Shown here one piece after another: positions 51,841 through 61,059 of a stretch of 64,000 nt of DNA. This DNA comes from Gottfriedia acidiceleris. Its GTDB lineage: Bacteria > Bacillota > Bacilli > Bacillales > Bacillaceae_G. The position numbers and the translations under genes were made by a program. The stretch covers positions 124,001-188,000 of the forward strand of contig NZ_SCFN01000010.1 of NCBI RefSeq assembly GCF_004138285.1, read 5' to 3'. The notes beneath the pieces are model-generated. The model made no database searches and had not been told where the DNA came from. It saw only the letters and a program-made list of their open reading frames with translations. How positions within the stretch are numbered: position 1 is the stretch's first letter; each line of letters begins with the position of its first letter.

Positions 51841-52455
51841 ATGAAACAATCGCTTTTGCAGGAAATTCATGATTTTACTTTATTTGGTGAACATGCAGAT
51901 CATTTTGAATACTTAGCAAGTGGAAAAGATGGAGATGTTTACACTAGAGACAATTATGTTATAAAAGTATTTAAGGAAGATGGAAAAAGTAGAGATGACG
52001 GAATGAAACTTCACCTTCTCGAACGAAGTATATATTATCCAAAAGTCCATGCTTTTACGAATGATTTTATGGTAAGTGATCGAGTATTTGGTGAAACTTT
52101 TTATCAATTAGATGGACATAGTAAAAATTTACGTAAACAATATGAAACAGAGATTAATCAAGCAATCTTTGACGCTCAAAATGCAGGTTTAAATGCATTC
52201 GACTTACATAATCATAATTTAATGTTATCGAATGATGGCGAAGTTCGAATTGTTGACGTCGGTCGATTTTCACTTGAAGAAGAAACTCTCCAGTTAGGAT
52301 TTTTTAAATCTTTGTTTGGTAGTTCCCATCGACGTCACCGAAAACATAAAAGACGTCATGATCACTCATCTTCAAGGCATCACTACAGACACTCTTCATC
52401 GTCCAGACGCCACCATCGTAGACATTCGAGTTCATATAGCTCATACTCTTCCTAA
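51841..52455 (+). CDS. small protein-kinase-like protein with a His/Arg/Ser-rich tail
   Basis: 204 residues. The first 155 form a shortened kinase-like core: glycine-loop-like GKDGDVYT, VIKVF with the Lys, FDLHNHNLMLS in place of HRDxxxxN, and IVDVGRF in place of DFG. The activation segment and the C-lobe are mostly missing. The last 45 residues (from about 158) are only Ser, His, Arg, Lys, Tyr and Asp (HRRHRKHKRRHDH and similar). GAAAGGGGC precedes the ATG. The tail may bind metal or nucleic acid. A monocistronic unit. Confidence 0.72.
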   Translation: MKQSLLQEIHDFTLFGEHADHFEYLASGKDGDVYTRDNYVIKVFKEDGKSRDDGMKLHLLERSIYYPKVHAFTNDFMVSDRVFGETFYQLDGHSKNLRKQYETEINQAIFDAQNAGLNAFDLHNHNLMLSNDGEVRIVDVGRFSLEEETLQLGFFKSLFGSSHRRHRKHKRRHDHSSSRHHYRHSSSSRRHHRRHSSSYSSYSS

Positions 52456-52459
52456 ATAT

Positions 52460-52494
52460 AAATCCACCTTACTACATTAAGGTGGATTTTTTTG
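52460..52494 (+). terminator. terminator after the kinase-like gene
   Basis: AAATCCACCTT / AAGGTGGATTT stem, then T-run. Confidence 0.9.
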
Positions 52495-52564
52495 TCAATT
52501 GCATAAGTTATAATGGAATGGAAAAACTAACCAATATATATTAATCGTACTATTGGAGGGCAAA

Positions 52565-53086
52565 ATGTATAAATCAATCGTATCGTTTATGCTTTTAATA
52601 TTTCTTGGTTTTTCCTTCGATCATTTCATGGTAGCAGAGGCTAGTGTATTTACGAAAGAAATGTTAAAAAAAGAAATCGAGAATTACGGAGAAAAAGCAA
52701 CTAACAAAATCCCGGCATCCTATAGTAAAGAAGATGCGCTAAAAAATGGAGATATATTAATAATAGGAAGAACTACTAATCATAATGAACGGATTCAAAA
52801 ATTTATTAATAATGTAAAAAATAAGAAGCCTGACTTTATTCGATTTGTTGAATTTACTTCAAAAGGTGATCCAGTGATTACCGAATATCAATTTAATGGA
52901 AAATTAATTTATTATCGATTTGATAGTTCAAGGGATCGAACAGACAGATATCGAAAAGGGACATTTGCGATGAGTAAATTTGTTACAGGACCAAAAGTTT
53001 TAGAAGATTATTGCCAAAAGTTAGTCGTAAATTCAAAAACGTCATATTTAACAAATTGTTATCATTTTGATAAGGTAGAATTTTAG
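52565..53086 (+). CDS. secreted DUF4362 protein
   Basis: 173 residues from ATG at 52565 (GGAGGG upstream). The signal peptide is YKSIVSFMLLIFLGFSFDHF with a likely cut near VAEAS. The mature part follows the DUF4362 pattern: ALKNGDILII, IQKFINNVKNKKPDFIRFVEFT, GDPVITEYQFNGKLIYYRFD. Such proteins are common in Bacillus and their role is unknown. Followed by a terminator. Confidence 0.8.
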   Translation: MYKSIVSFMLLIFLGFSFDHFMVAEASVFTKEMLKKEIENYGEKATNKIPASYSKEDALKNGDILIIGRTTNHNERIQKFINNVKNKKPDFIRFVEFTSKGDPVITEYQFNGKLIYYRFDSSRDRTDRYRKGTFAMSKFVTGPKVLEDYCQKLVVNSKTSYLTNCYHFDKVEF

Positions 53087-53091
53087 TTTTT

Positions 53092-53122
53092 AAAAACGTC
53101 GGTTAAAAAATCGGCGTTTTTT
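53092..53122 (+). terminator. terminator
   Basis: AAAAACGTCG / CGGCGTTTTT stem with one wobble, then T. Confidence 0.8.
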
Positions 53123-53162
53123 GTGTTTTAGTTACATAAGAGCAGAGTAGTTTTAAAAAAAA

Positions 53163-53187
53163 GAAATTTCACTCACCGTAATTTATA
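53163..53187. repeat. ATTTCAC-N2-ACCGTAAT motif copy B
   Basis: GAAATTTCACTCACCGTAAT followed by TTATA. A second copy begins exactly 100 bases further on. The gap 53123-53417 contains both and no gene. Confidence 0.45.
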
Positions 53188-53263
53188 ATCAAAAAAATTT
53201 TAGAACTTAAAATACAATTTTATTAATGAATCTTAATGACTGCCTTTCAAAAGAGTATCATAA

Positions 53264-53287
53264 GAATTTCACGTACCGTAATATATT
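53264..53287. repeat. ATTTCAC-N2-ACCGTAAT motif copy C
   Basis: GAATTTCACGTACCGTAAT then ATATT; direct repeat of copy B, shared core ATTTCACNNACCGTAAT. Confidence 0.45.
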
Positions 53288-53417
53288 CCTTGAATTTAAT
53301 TCTTTTAACGATAAGATGGACAAAAAGTTCCAAACTAAACTATAATTTCTACATATAACTAATAAAACTGCTACTAAAAAATGGAAATAAAAAAGATTTA
53401 CCAAAGGAGTAAATAAA

Positions 53418-54155
53418 ATGACAGAAAATATAGTTCAAAATGAGAAAACTGAGTTAATAAAATACATACCTCCAAAAGGAGAATTTTCAAAATTTTTGTC
53501 TGATGAGGATTATTTAGAAAAAGGACGAACTTGGGGTTTGTTTAATAAAAATCCAAAACATGATTTTTTATTCAAAGGTCAAGATTTTCAAGTAAATGTA
53601 AAGCTTGTTGGCTATGAAACTTATGGGGTTACTGATGAGTATCATACAATTATTATTGAATTTGAAGATGGCAATTTAACATGTATTCATCCTGCTTATT
53701 TAAAAGAAATGCAATCTCCAAGCTTTAAGAAAGTATACACAGTTGGTGAAAGTGATACGAAGAACAGTGAAGAGAAGAAAACAGAAACAGTAACAAAGTC
53801 GAAAGAAAGTACTTCTAAAACGACTACAAAGAAAAAAGTAGAAAAGAAAGAAGAAGTTTCAATCACATTACCAACTGATAAATCACATTTTAATGGCACG
53901 GTAAAAGAATTTAGTACAAAATATAATCATTTTAATGATAGCGAAGAAGAGATTATTATATGGGAAAATGTGGCTGTCAAAGGAGATCAGGAATTATTAA
54001 TAGGAAATGCTTGGTGTTCATTGAGTAAATCTTTAAAGGCAGCTGAGTTAGAGGTAGGTAAATCTTATCAATTTGATGGTAAAGTAGTTGATAAGAAATT
54101 AAACAAAGAGGTTAAATATAAACTAAATAATCCTTCAAAGGTTGCTGAGATTTAA
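53418..54155 (+). CDS. two-domain protein with a Lys/Glu/Thr-rich linker
   Basis: 245 residues, not recognised as a named family. Residues 1-105 form one globular part (GRTWGLFNKNPKHDF, GYETYGVTDEYHTIIIEFED), residues 110-150 are a charged repetitive linker (KTETVTKSKESTSKTTTKKK), and 150-245 form a second part (NHFNDSEEEIIIWENVAV, GNAWCSLSKSL, GKSYQFDGKVVD). No signal peptide. AAAGGAG precedes the ATG. The second part resembles a beta-barrel nucleic-acid-binding fold only in general terms. Confidence 0.6.
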   Translation: MTENIVQNEKTELIKYIPPKGEFSKFLSDEDYLEKGRTWGLFNKNPKHDFLFKGQDFQVNVKLVGYETYGVTDEYHTIIIEFEDGNLTCIHPAYLKEMQSPSFKKVYTVGESDTKNSEEKKTETVTKSKESTSKTTTKKKVEKKEEVSITLPTDKSHFNGTVKEFSTKYNHFNDSEEEIIIWENVAVKGDQELLIGNAWCSLSKSLKAAELEVGKSYQFDGKVVDKKLNKEVKYKLNNPSKVAEI

Positions 54156-54178
54156 ATTTAGAGATTAAGCCAATTCAT

Positions 54179-54212
54179 AAAAAAGCTAGCTAATGCAGTT
54201 AGCTTTTTTTAT
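54179..54212 (+). terminator. terminator
   Basis: AAAAAAGCTA / TAGCTTTTTT stem. Confidence 0.87.
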
Positions 54213-54420
54213 TTCTCAAATCCTTCTATTATTATCAAAACTATGTAAATGGTTACATGTTTTTGTTCTTTTAGACAAATAATTTAATAAAACACAATTC
54301 CTTTAAAAAAGGTAATTTGAGTATATTCCTGAAAATTCGTAATTTAAGTCTTGTATTACTACTTTTTATTAATCGTAAAAAGAAGTTAGTATCTTAATAC
54401 ACTTATTTAAGGGGGCGTAT

Positions 54421-55160
54421 TTGTTGAGAAGAAGAAAAATTAGTATAACGTTTCTTACTTTTGCTTTAGCAGGTTCTTTGTTTTCAACTACAGCACTTGC
54501 AAAAGATGAGAATGTTAATCCTTATGAAAAGATTGATCTTGTAGGTCTTGGAGACTCCATTACATTTGGTTTCAATTTAGGTACTACTAATAATATACCA
54601 TCAAATTATGCGTTCCCTTTTCTTATTGGTGAAAACGCAAACCTTGTAGTTCGTGATTTAGGCGTTCCAGGTTGGACTACAGATAATCTTTTGCAAGCAA
54701 TAAAATATGATACCAATTTCAGACAATCAGTAAAACATACAGACTATATTACTTTGGATATAGGAAATAATGATTTGTTACATACTTTGAAAACAAGTAA
54801 TAATTTAGAAGAACTTCCTGGAAAAATTGCTATGATGCAAAATTAGCAGGAAATTTAAATGACATAATTAAGGAAATTCGTGAACTTAGCGATGCACCAA
54901 TTGTTTTGTACAATTTCTATAATCCATTTCAAGTAAGTAATCAACCGATGCATAATTTATCAAATCAATTATTATCGTTCATCATTAATCCGAAAATTTC
55001 TAGCATTGCAGGTAAATACAAAAATGTAAAAATAGCTGATGCTTTTTCTGCGTTTGGTGAAAAACAAGCAACGTATGTTAGACAGGGAGATATACATCCA
55101 ACTATTGATGGACAAACTGTACTAGCTAATATTGGAAGGAATGCGCTAGGTATAAAATAA
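54421..55160 (+). pseudogene. frameshifted secreted SGNH/GDSL hydrolase
   Basis: The gene is split. The first frame (54421-54846) has a signal peptide (RKISITFLTFALAGSLF, cut near ALA), block I GLGDSITFGF and block III GNND. The second frame (to 55160) continues DAKLAGNLNDIIKEI, DAPIVLYNFYNPF and has block V DIHPTIDGQ with the catalytic Asp/His. A single-base deletion near 54830 (GC|TATGAT) would explain the break; restoring one base gives about 246 residues with a full catalytic set. Either a real pseudogene or a sequence error. GGGGG lies before the TTG start. Confidence 0.85.
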
Positions 55161-55211
55161 TAAAATTATTGTATTAATTTTTTATTTCACTTTAACTTTA
55201 TAATAAATATC

Positions 55212-55243
55212 GGTTAACCATAGATTGTGGTTAATCTTTTTTT
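55212..55243 (+). terminator. hairpin after the GDSL gene, with PucR-box resemblance
   Basis: GGTTAACCA / TGGTTAATC stem followed by TTTTTTT. On the minus strand AATCTATGGTTAA (55214-55226) differs at one position from the B. subtilis PucR box WWWCNTTGGTTAA. It lies about 150 bp upstream of pucA; both roles are possible. Confidence 0.6.
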
Positions 55244-55371
55244 GTAGATACTCCTTATATTAATTAATTTTGAATCGAGACATAACACATTCATCATAGA
55301 ACTATATATTAATATTTACTAAAAATGTCGTTTTGATTTGGAATCAATGATTTTATATTAGGAGGGATCCA

Positions 55372-56415
55372 ATGGAAAGTATCCATGAGATACTAAATGA
55401 GATTACATCATCTAAAGAGGGTGATGTATTAGCTACAATTATTCATGTAGAAGGCTCTGCATACCGGAAAGAAGGAACTTCCATGTTATTTAAGGGCAAT
55501 GGGAAAGAGGTTGGCTTACTAAGCGCAGGTTGCCTTGAAGCAGATTTGTCATATCGAGTTCAAGAAACAAGAGTAAGAAAAACACCTCAAACTATTACTT
55601 ATGATATGAGTGCAGAGGATGATTTAACGTGGGGTAATGGAGCAGGGTGTAACGGAATTATTACTGTGCTTTTAGAGCCAATTGATGAAAATATGTTTAA
55701 TTTACTAACTAGATTAAAAGAATCCCTATTAAATGGTACGAGTGTATCGATGATAAAAATTTTATCTGATGAAAATAATGACGTTGAAACTTTGTTCTTA
55801 GTGGATGAAAAGACCCTTTTTGGAAATTGTAATGAGCGAAAATTAAAACAGCTTAAAAGTATTCTAAATGAATTACATCATACTAATCAAAAAAGTGGGC
55901 TTCGAACAATCGAACCGCTTGAAACGAATGTGTATTTACATACTTTTCATCCGAAGCCTCGCTTATTCGTGTTTGGAGCAGGTAAAGATGCGATTCCTTT
56001 AGTAAAAATTGCATCATTAGCAGGATTCTTTGTAACTATAACCGATTGGCGTGCTAATCTATGTTCTAAAGAATACTTTCCAAACGCTGAACAAATACTT
56101 GTTGGCTTTCCGAGCGAAATCATACCAAGACTTCAATTGACTTCTTCTGATTCTACCATAATCATTACCCATCAATTTCAAAAAGACAAAGAAATATTAA
56201 ATCATATTTTAAATATTAATCTTAAGTATATAGGAGTTCTTGGTGGGAAAAAACGAATCCAACGACTTTTAGAAGGTAAAAAAGTAGATGCAGAAATAAA
56301 TAGTCCAGCTGGTCTACAAATTGGTGCTGAGGGCCCAGAAGAGATTGCAATCAGTATTGTTGCTGAATTAATTCAGAGACAAAGAATAAAGAAGAAAACT
56401 AAGCATGAAGAATAG
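55372..56415 (+). CDS. pucA: xanthine dehydrogenase accessory protein, XdhC family
   Basis: 347-residue molybdenum-cofactor insertion/maturation factor for xanthine dehydrogenase. N-terminal XdhC part: ATIIHVEGSAYRKEGTSMLF and LLSAGCLEADLSYRV; C-terminal Rossmann part: LFVFGAGKDAIPLVKIASLAGF, ITDWRANLC and YIGVLGGKKRIQRLLE with PAGLQIGAEGPEEIAISIVAE. AGGAGGGATCC precedes the ATG. First gene of pucABCDE in the B. subtilis order; overlaps pucB by 11 bases. Expected to be controlled by PucR and nitrogen status. Confidence 0.93.
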   Translation: MESIHEILNEITSSKEGDVLATIIHVEGSAYRKEGTSMLFKGNGKEVGLLSAGCLEADLSYRVQETRVRKTPQTITYDMSAEDDLTWGNGAGCNGIITVLLEPIDENMFNLLTRLKESLLNGTSVSMIKILSDENNDVETLFLVDEKTLFGNCNERKLKQLKSILNELHHTNQKSGLRTIEPLETNVYLHTFHPKPRLFVFGAGKDAIPLVKIASLAGFFVTITDWRANLCSKEYFPNAEQILVGFPSEIIPRLQLTSSDSTIIITHQFQKDKEILNHILNINLKYIGVLGGKKRIQRLLEGKKVDAEINSPAGLQIGAEGPEEIAISIVAELIQRQRIKKKTKHEE

Positions 56416-57049
56416 CAGAATTATTGCAATTTTACTTGCTGCAGGTGGTAGTAAAAGAATGGGTCAGAATAAAATTTCACTTCCATTAAGTAATTCTACA
56501 ATTGGAAGCTTTGGTTTACGTAAATTTATCAATTCTAATATTGACCATGTTTTTGTCGTAACAAAAGAAAATGATTCACTAAATTGGATAAGCAATGATC
56601 TCCTTCAAAAACCATATAAAGATTCTTGGACCCATGTTCCATGTAGCAGTGCTAACAAGGGACAATCATACTCTTTAAAATGTGGTTTAAATCAAGCTCT
56701 AAAATCAAAGCCTTTAGGGATAATGATCCTCCTTGCAGATCAACCTTTTTTATCGATTCAAACAATTAATGAATTGCATCAAAATTTTTTAACGCGTTTA
56801 AGTGAGAATTCAGCAATTCCATTTTTAGCAGCAAGCTTTCAAGGTGTTCCTAGACCCCCAATCATACTGGCGCCTAATTCGATACCTGACTTATTCATGT
56901 TAAATGGAGATGAAGGCGCAAGAGCAATTATTCGGAATCATACTAATCTAGAAGGTTTGTTAGTTGAATTTGGGAATAAGTGGGACTTTTTCGATATTGA
57001 TACAAAGGAAGCTTATGAAATTGCGAAGGGAGTTGATCTTAGTTTGTGA
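56405..57049 (+). CDS. pucB: molybdenum cofactor cytidylyltransferase-like protein
   Basis: 214-residue nucleotidyltransferase of the MocA type that attaches CMP to molybdopterin for xanthine dehydrogenase. The nucleotide motif is ILLAAGGSKRMGQNKISLPL (residues 8-27); KGQSYSLKCGLNQAL, ILLADQPFL with the Mg-binding Asp, and GDEGARAII follow. It starts inside pucA and ends inside the start of pucC (4-base GTGA overlap), as in a coupled operon. Confidence 0.92.
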   Translation: MKNSRIIAILLAAGGSKRMGQNKISLPLSNSTIGSFGLRKFINSNIDHVFVVTKENDSLNWISNDLLQKPYKDSWTHVPCSSANKGQSYSLKCGLNQALKSKPLGIMILLADQPFLSIQTINELHQNFLTRLSENSAIPFLAASFQGVPRPPIILAPNSIPDLFMLNGDEGARAIIRNHTNLEGLLVEFGNKWDFFDIDTKEAYEIAKGVDLSL

Positions 57050-57930
57050 TTAAACCAGGAGGCACGAACTTATATTATCCAGCTGTTTGGTTTCCAGATA
57101 CAATTGAAAAAGCATACGATTTAAAACGGCAATTTTTTAATGATTCATGCATTATCGCAGGGGGCACTCATTTACAAACTTATTGGGAAAAGGGAATACA
57201 GTGTCCTGAAAATTTAATTAGTATAGAAAACATAAAAGAATTGCAGGAATATAAGTTAATCAATAAAAATGGGCAAACTTTTATGCAAATTGGAGCATTG
57301 ACCACTTTAGATTGTTGTAGAAATAAACCAATCTTCCTTGAAAATGTCCCAATACTAGTGGAAGCTGTTCGAAATATTGCATCTCCAGCAATTCGAAATA
57401 GAGCCACAATTGGGGGGAATATTGCGAATGGTAACGGAGACCTAATTCCTGCATTAGTTATATTGGAAGCTAATCTAACTTTGTATGACGGAAATCAATT
57501 GTTAGTAAAAAAACTATCTGAGTGTATAAAAGAAAAAAATTTAATATTAAATTCTATCCTTGTGAGTATTAATATACCTGTGCAAAAAAAGGAGTCAAGT
57601 GATTATTATTTCTATAAAAAAATAGGATTACGAGAGGTTTTCTGCCAAAGTATTGTGACCATATCTGGTTATTTTAAGATGAATGAAAAAAAAGTAATAG
57701 AAGAAATTCGCTTAGCAGTTTGTGGTAGCTCATTTATGCCTCAAAGGCTAGTTGGTACTGAAGAGTTATTAAAAGAGTTATTTGTTCCAACTTTTCAATT
57801 AAAAGAAATAGCACAGTCTATAAAAAATGAATTTAACCCTCCTTCTGATCCTTTTTCATCTTCAAATTATAAACAGGAAATTACAACTAATTTTATAGTT
57901 TCCGAGATTGATAAACTAGTTAGAAAATAA
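57046..57930 (+). CDS. pucC: xanthine dehydrogenase, FAD-binding subunit
   Basis: 294 residues. FAD-binding PCMH-type domain: AVWFPDTIEKAYDLKRQF, IIAGGTHLQTYWEKG, IGALTTLDCC, SPAIRNRATIGGNIANGNGDLIPAL, with CO-dehydrogenase-flavoprotein-like C-terminus (REVFCQSIVTISGYF). It relays electrons from the iron-sulfur clusters to NAD. GTG start at 57046 in a 4-base overlap with pucB. Together with pucD and pucE it forms the heterotrimeric enzyme. Confidence 0.92.
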   Translation: MIKPGGTNLYYPAVWFPDTIEKAYDLKRQFFNDSCIIAGGTHLQTYWEKGIQCPENLISIENIKELQEYKLINKNGQTFMQIGALTTLDCCRNKPIFLENVPILVEAVRNIASPAIRNRATIGGNIANGNGDLIPALVILEANLTLYDGNQLLVKKLSECIKEKNLILNSILVSINIPVQKKESSDYYFYKKIGLREVFCQSIVTISGYFKMNEKKVIEEIRLAVCGSSFMPQRLVGTEELLKELFVPTFQLKEIAQSIKNEFNPPSDPFSSSNYKQEITTNFIVSEIDKLVRK

Positions 57931-57941
57931 GAGGTGGCCGG

Positions 57942-60215
57942 ATGAGTAAAGACAAGATTTCTTCAAATAAAGAAAGAAGAATACGTCCAGATGGTCTTAA
58001 TAAGGTGACAGGTAATATGAAATATCTTACAGACCTTTCTTTTCCAAACATGTTGTATGGGAAAGTTTTAAGAAGTACTGAGCCACATGCTGACATATTA
58101 TCTATTTCGATTAAGGAAGCTGAAAAACTCTCGGGTGTTAGAGCTATAGTTACTTATAAAGATATTCCTGGTATAAATGGTTTTGGTCTAATAGTTCCCG
58201 ATCAACCCGTTTTTTGTAAAGATCGGGTAAGATATATTGGTGATGCAATTGCAGCTATTGCCGCTGATACAGAAGAAATCGCTGAACAGGCATTACATTT
58301 GATTAAAGTCGAATATAGAAAACTACCTGTTATAGATAGCCCTGAAATAGCGCTTCGCCATGACTCTCCTAAATTACATGAACAAGGAAATATTTTACAT
58401 CAATCTAAATATCAAAAAGGTGATGTTGAGCAGGGATTTCGAGATTGTAGTACGGTTGTAGAAGAAACTTATGATTTACCTAGGCAAATGCATGCCTACA
58501 TGGAAACAGAAGGAGGAACAATTGTCCCTGAAACGAACGGGAATCTAACAGTATATGTTGGAACACAGCACGGTTTTAAAGATCGGTTTCAATTGGCAAG
58601 AATACTAAATATACCAGAAGAAAGTATTCGAATTATCTCAAGCCCTATGGGGGGTTCTTTTGGAGGTAAGGATGAATTAAATATTCAACCATATGGCGCA
58701 TTGTTAGCTTTAAAAACGAAATGTCCAATAAAAATTCACCAAAGTAGAAGTGAATCTGTTAAGTCTGGACTAAAGCGTCATCCAATGAAAATTACAATGA
58801 AAACGGGTGTCAACGAAAATGGGGAAATTGTGGCACATAAAGTAAAAATTATTGCTGATACTGGTGCATACGCAACATTAGGCCCCGCAGTTTTAGATTT
58901 TGCTATTGAGCATGCTCCAGGACCATATATTATACCTAATATTGAAATTGAAGGATTATCAGTATTTACAAATAATGGAGTTGCTGGTGAATTTAGAGGG
59001 TTTGGTGGAAATCAAATTACGTTTGGTCTTGAAGGGCAAATAGACCGACTTGCTGAGAAACTAAAAATGGACCCTATTAAATTTCGTTTGAAAAATTTAA
59101 GAAAAACAAATGATTTAGGGCCATTAGGTCAACAAATCGTACCAACAAATGGTGCTTATGATGTTTTAAGTCAAATATCTAAAACGCCTATACTAAATAA
59201 ACAGAATGATAAAGAAGTTAGTCAGAATTGGAAAGTTTATGGAAAAGGTATTGCACTTACAATGCATGGAGGGGGGCTAGGAGTTGACAGGATAGATCCA
59301 GCAGGTGGTCGCTTATCTTTTACACGAAAGGGTAAAATTGAAGCAGCATTTGGATTTGAAGAATGTGGTCAAGGTATACTTGCAGTAATTGAAACATTAT
59401 TAATCAATGAATTTAACTGTTCTGTACAGGATATTAATATTATAATTGGCGACACTGATTTAGTGCCAATTAGCGGTTCTTCAACAGCATCTAGAGCTAC
59501 AAGCATTGTGTGGCATTCTTTAAAAAGAATGGAAGCTCAATTTAAGATTCAACTTCTTGAACTAGCCCAAAAGGTTACTAGAATACCTATTAACATTCTT
59601 AAATTGGGACCTAATGGAATTTGGATGAAAGTTAATGGTAGAGAAGATAAATTGATTATGACTTATAAAGAACTTGCTCAAAAAATGCCTCAAAAACAAG
59701 AAATAATCGTTCAAACTTCTTTTGATTTTCCAATAAGTCCTGATGCTATTGTTGGAGGTAGTCACTATCTTTATTCCTTTGCATCCGTTTTGGCACAGGT
59801 TGAGATTGATCTCCTTACTGGTAAAACCAAGATAATCGGATTAGACCAAGCAGTAGCTGCTGGTCCAGTTGTTAATCCTTTAGGTTATAAAGGACAAATA
59901 GAGGGTGGGGGTGTTATGGCATTAGGGTATACATTGATGGAAGACTCGATAATGGAAAAGGGTGTATACGTTTCGGATAACTTTGATACTTATCTAATAC
60001 CAACAATTTGTGATGTTCCTTATCAATTAAATGTAGTACCAATAGAAAGTCTTGAAAACGAAGATTCATATGGGCCAAGAGGGGTTGGAGAGATCGGCAC
60101 AGTTGCTGTTGCTCCTGCAATTGCTAGTGCAATTTTTGATGCAACAGGTTGCTGGATAAATAAATTACCAATTTCTCCGGAATATTTATTACAATTAATA
60201 AATTCAAGGAGATGA
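57942..60215 (+). CDS. pucD: xanthine dehydrogenase, molybdenum-binding subunit
   Basis: 757-residue catalytic subunit that hydroxylates hypoxanthine and xanthine to urate. It begins with the a/b hammerhead (RRIRPDGLNKVTGNMKYLTD), then GSFGGKDELNIQPYGALLAL, GEFRGFGGNQITFGLEGQID, EECGQGILAVIETLL, SGSSTASRATSIVW, and GPRGVGEIGTVAVAPAIA holding the catalytic Glu. Length and order agree with PucD. AGAGGTGGCC precedes the ATG, 12 bases after pucC. Confidence 0.95.
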   Translation: MSKDKISSNKERRIRPDGLNKVTGNMKYLTDLSFPNMLYGKVLRSTEPHADILSISIKEAEKLSGVRAIVTYKDIPGINGFGLIVPDQPVFCKDRVRYIGDAIAAIAADTEEIAEQALHLIKVEYRKLPVIDSPEIALRHDSPKLHEQGNILHQSKYQKGDVEQGFRDCSTVVEETYDLPRQMHAYMETEGGTIVPETNGNLTVYVGTQHGFKDRFQLARILNIPEESIRIISSPMGGSFGGKDELNIQPYGALLALKTKCPIKIHQSRSESVKSGLKRHPMKITMKTGVNENGEIVAHKVKIIADTGAYATLGPAVLDFAIEHAPGPYIIPNIEIEGLSVFTNNGVAGEFRGFGGNQITFGLEGQIDRLAEKLKMDPIKFRLKNLRKTNDLGPLGQQIVPTNGAYDVLSQISKTPILNKQNDKEVSQNWKVYGKGIALTMHGGGLGVDRIDPAGGRLSFTRKGKIEAAFGFEECGQGILAVIETLLINEFNCSVQDINIIIGDTDLVPISGSSTASRATSIVWHSLKRMEAQFKIQLLELAQKVTRIPINILKLGPNGIWMKVNGREDKLIMTYKELAQKMPQKQEIIVQTSFDFPISPDAIVGGSHYLYSFASVLAQVEIDLLTGKTKIIGLDQAVAAGPVVNPLGYKGQIEGGGVMALGYTLMEDSIMEKGVYVSDNFDTYLIPTICDVPYQLNVVPIESLENEDSYGPRGVGEIGTVAVAPAIASAIFDATGCWINKLPISPEYLLQLINSRR

Positions 60216-60219
60216 GCCA

Positions 60220-60732
60220 ATGGTTATGAATAAAAATGTTCAAAATCAACCTATTCATTTGCTTGAACTTAATATAAAAATTAATAATATTGAAAAACAA
60301 TTTCTTGTTGCACCTACTACACGTCTTATCGACATTTTACGAGAACAGATAAAAATGACAGGAACAAAAGTTTCTTGTGAAATTGGTCGATGTGGTGCGT
60401 GTGCTGTCCATATGGATAATAAACTAGTTAATTCATGTTTGATGATGGCTTATCAAGTAAATAATACTTCTATCTGTACAATTGAAGGTATAGCAGATGT
60501 AGAGCTCCATCCTATTCAGAAAGCTTTCTTAGAAGAGGGTGGTTATCAATGTGGATACTGTACTCCTGGTATGATTATGGCAGTAAAAGCACTCATCGAC
60601 ACAAATTCAAATCCAACGGAGGAAGAAATCAAAGAAGCAATATCGGGTAATCTATGTAGGTGTACAGGATATGCAGGAATAATACATTCGATCAAAAAAG
60701 CAATTGCAATAATAAATAAGAATAATACTTAA
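60220..60732 (+). CDS. pucE: xanthine dehydrogenase, iron-sulfur subunit
   Basis: 170 residues with two [2Fe-2S] clusters. The plant-type cluster is CEIGRCGACAVHM with a fourth Cys in VNSCLMM; the second, alpha-helical cluster is CGYCTPGMI with NLCRCTGYAGI. It moves electrons from molybdenum to FAD. AAGGAGATG overlaps the end of pucD and the ATG follows within 5 bases. The operon seems to end here, without a clear terminator. Confidence 0.94.
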   Translation: MVMNKNVQNQPIHLLELNIKINNIEKQFLVAPTTRLIDILREQIKMTGTKVSCEIGRCGACAVHMDNKLVNSCLMMAYQVNNTSICTIEGIADVELHPIQKAFLEEGGYQCGYCTPGMIMAVKALIDTNSNPTEEEIKEAISGNLCRCTGYAGIIHSIKKAIAIINKNNT

Positions 60733-60825
60733 TTCTAAATTAGTAAGACTAAATTATACCAGTTTAAAACTTTGTCCTTCTATATTTCTCCTATCGTTCA
60801 TAGGGTAAATATGAGGGGGTTTTTT

Positions 60826-61059
60826 GTGATTACAGATATTTTAAATTTCATATATGGTGCATTCGCTGGTTTCTGTATTTTGAAAATAATAAGTAATCTA
60901 GTGATAAATAATAATTCTCATTCTTTGCTCTATTTATTTTGTTTACTAATGATCATAATAAAAGAACGTCAAAAAGGTGGGTTTTTACATGGATTTAGTT
61001 TAAAAAAAAAAGAAGTAAAGTCATTTTCTTTTAAGTATTTTAATGAAATTTTTAACTGA
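60826..61059 (+). CDS. small hypothetical membrane protein
   Basis: 77 residues from GTG at 60826, chosen because GAGGGGG lies six bases upstream. Two hydrophobic stretches (NFIYGAFAGFCILKIIS and LLYLFCLLMIII) and a basic tail (SLKKKEVKSFSFKYF). Not recognised. It stands between pucE and the histidine kinase; no terminator separates it clearly. Confidence 0.5.
   Translation: MITDILNFIYGAFAGFCILKIISNLVINNNSHSLLYLFCLLMIIIKERQKGGFLHGFSLKKKEVKSFSFKYFNEIFN

Noticed and set aside
55111-55160. Separate short gene for the second half of the GDSL protein (54906-55160)
   Set aside because: It has no own ribosome site and continues the catalytic blocks of the upstream frame, so it is part of one frameshifted gene.
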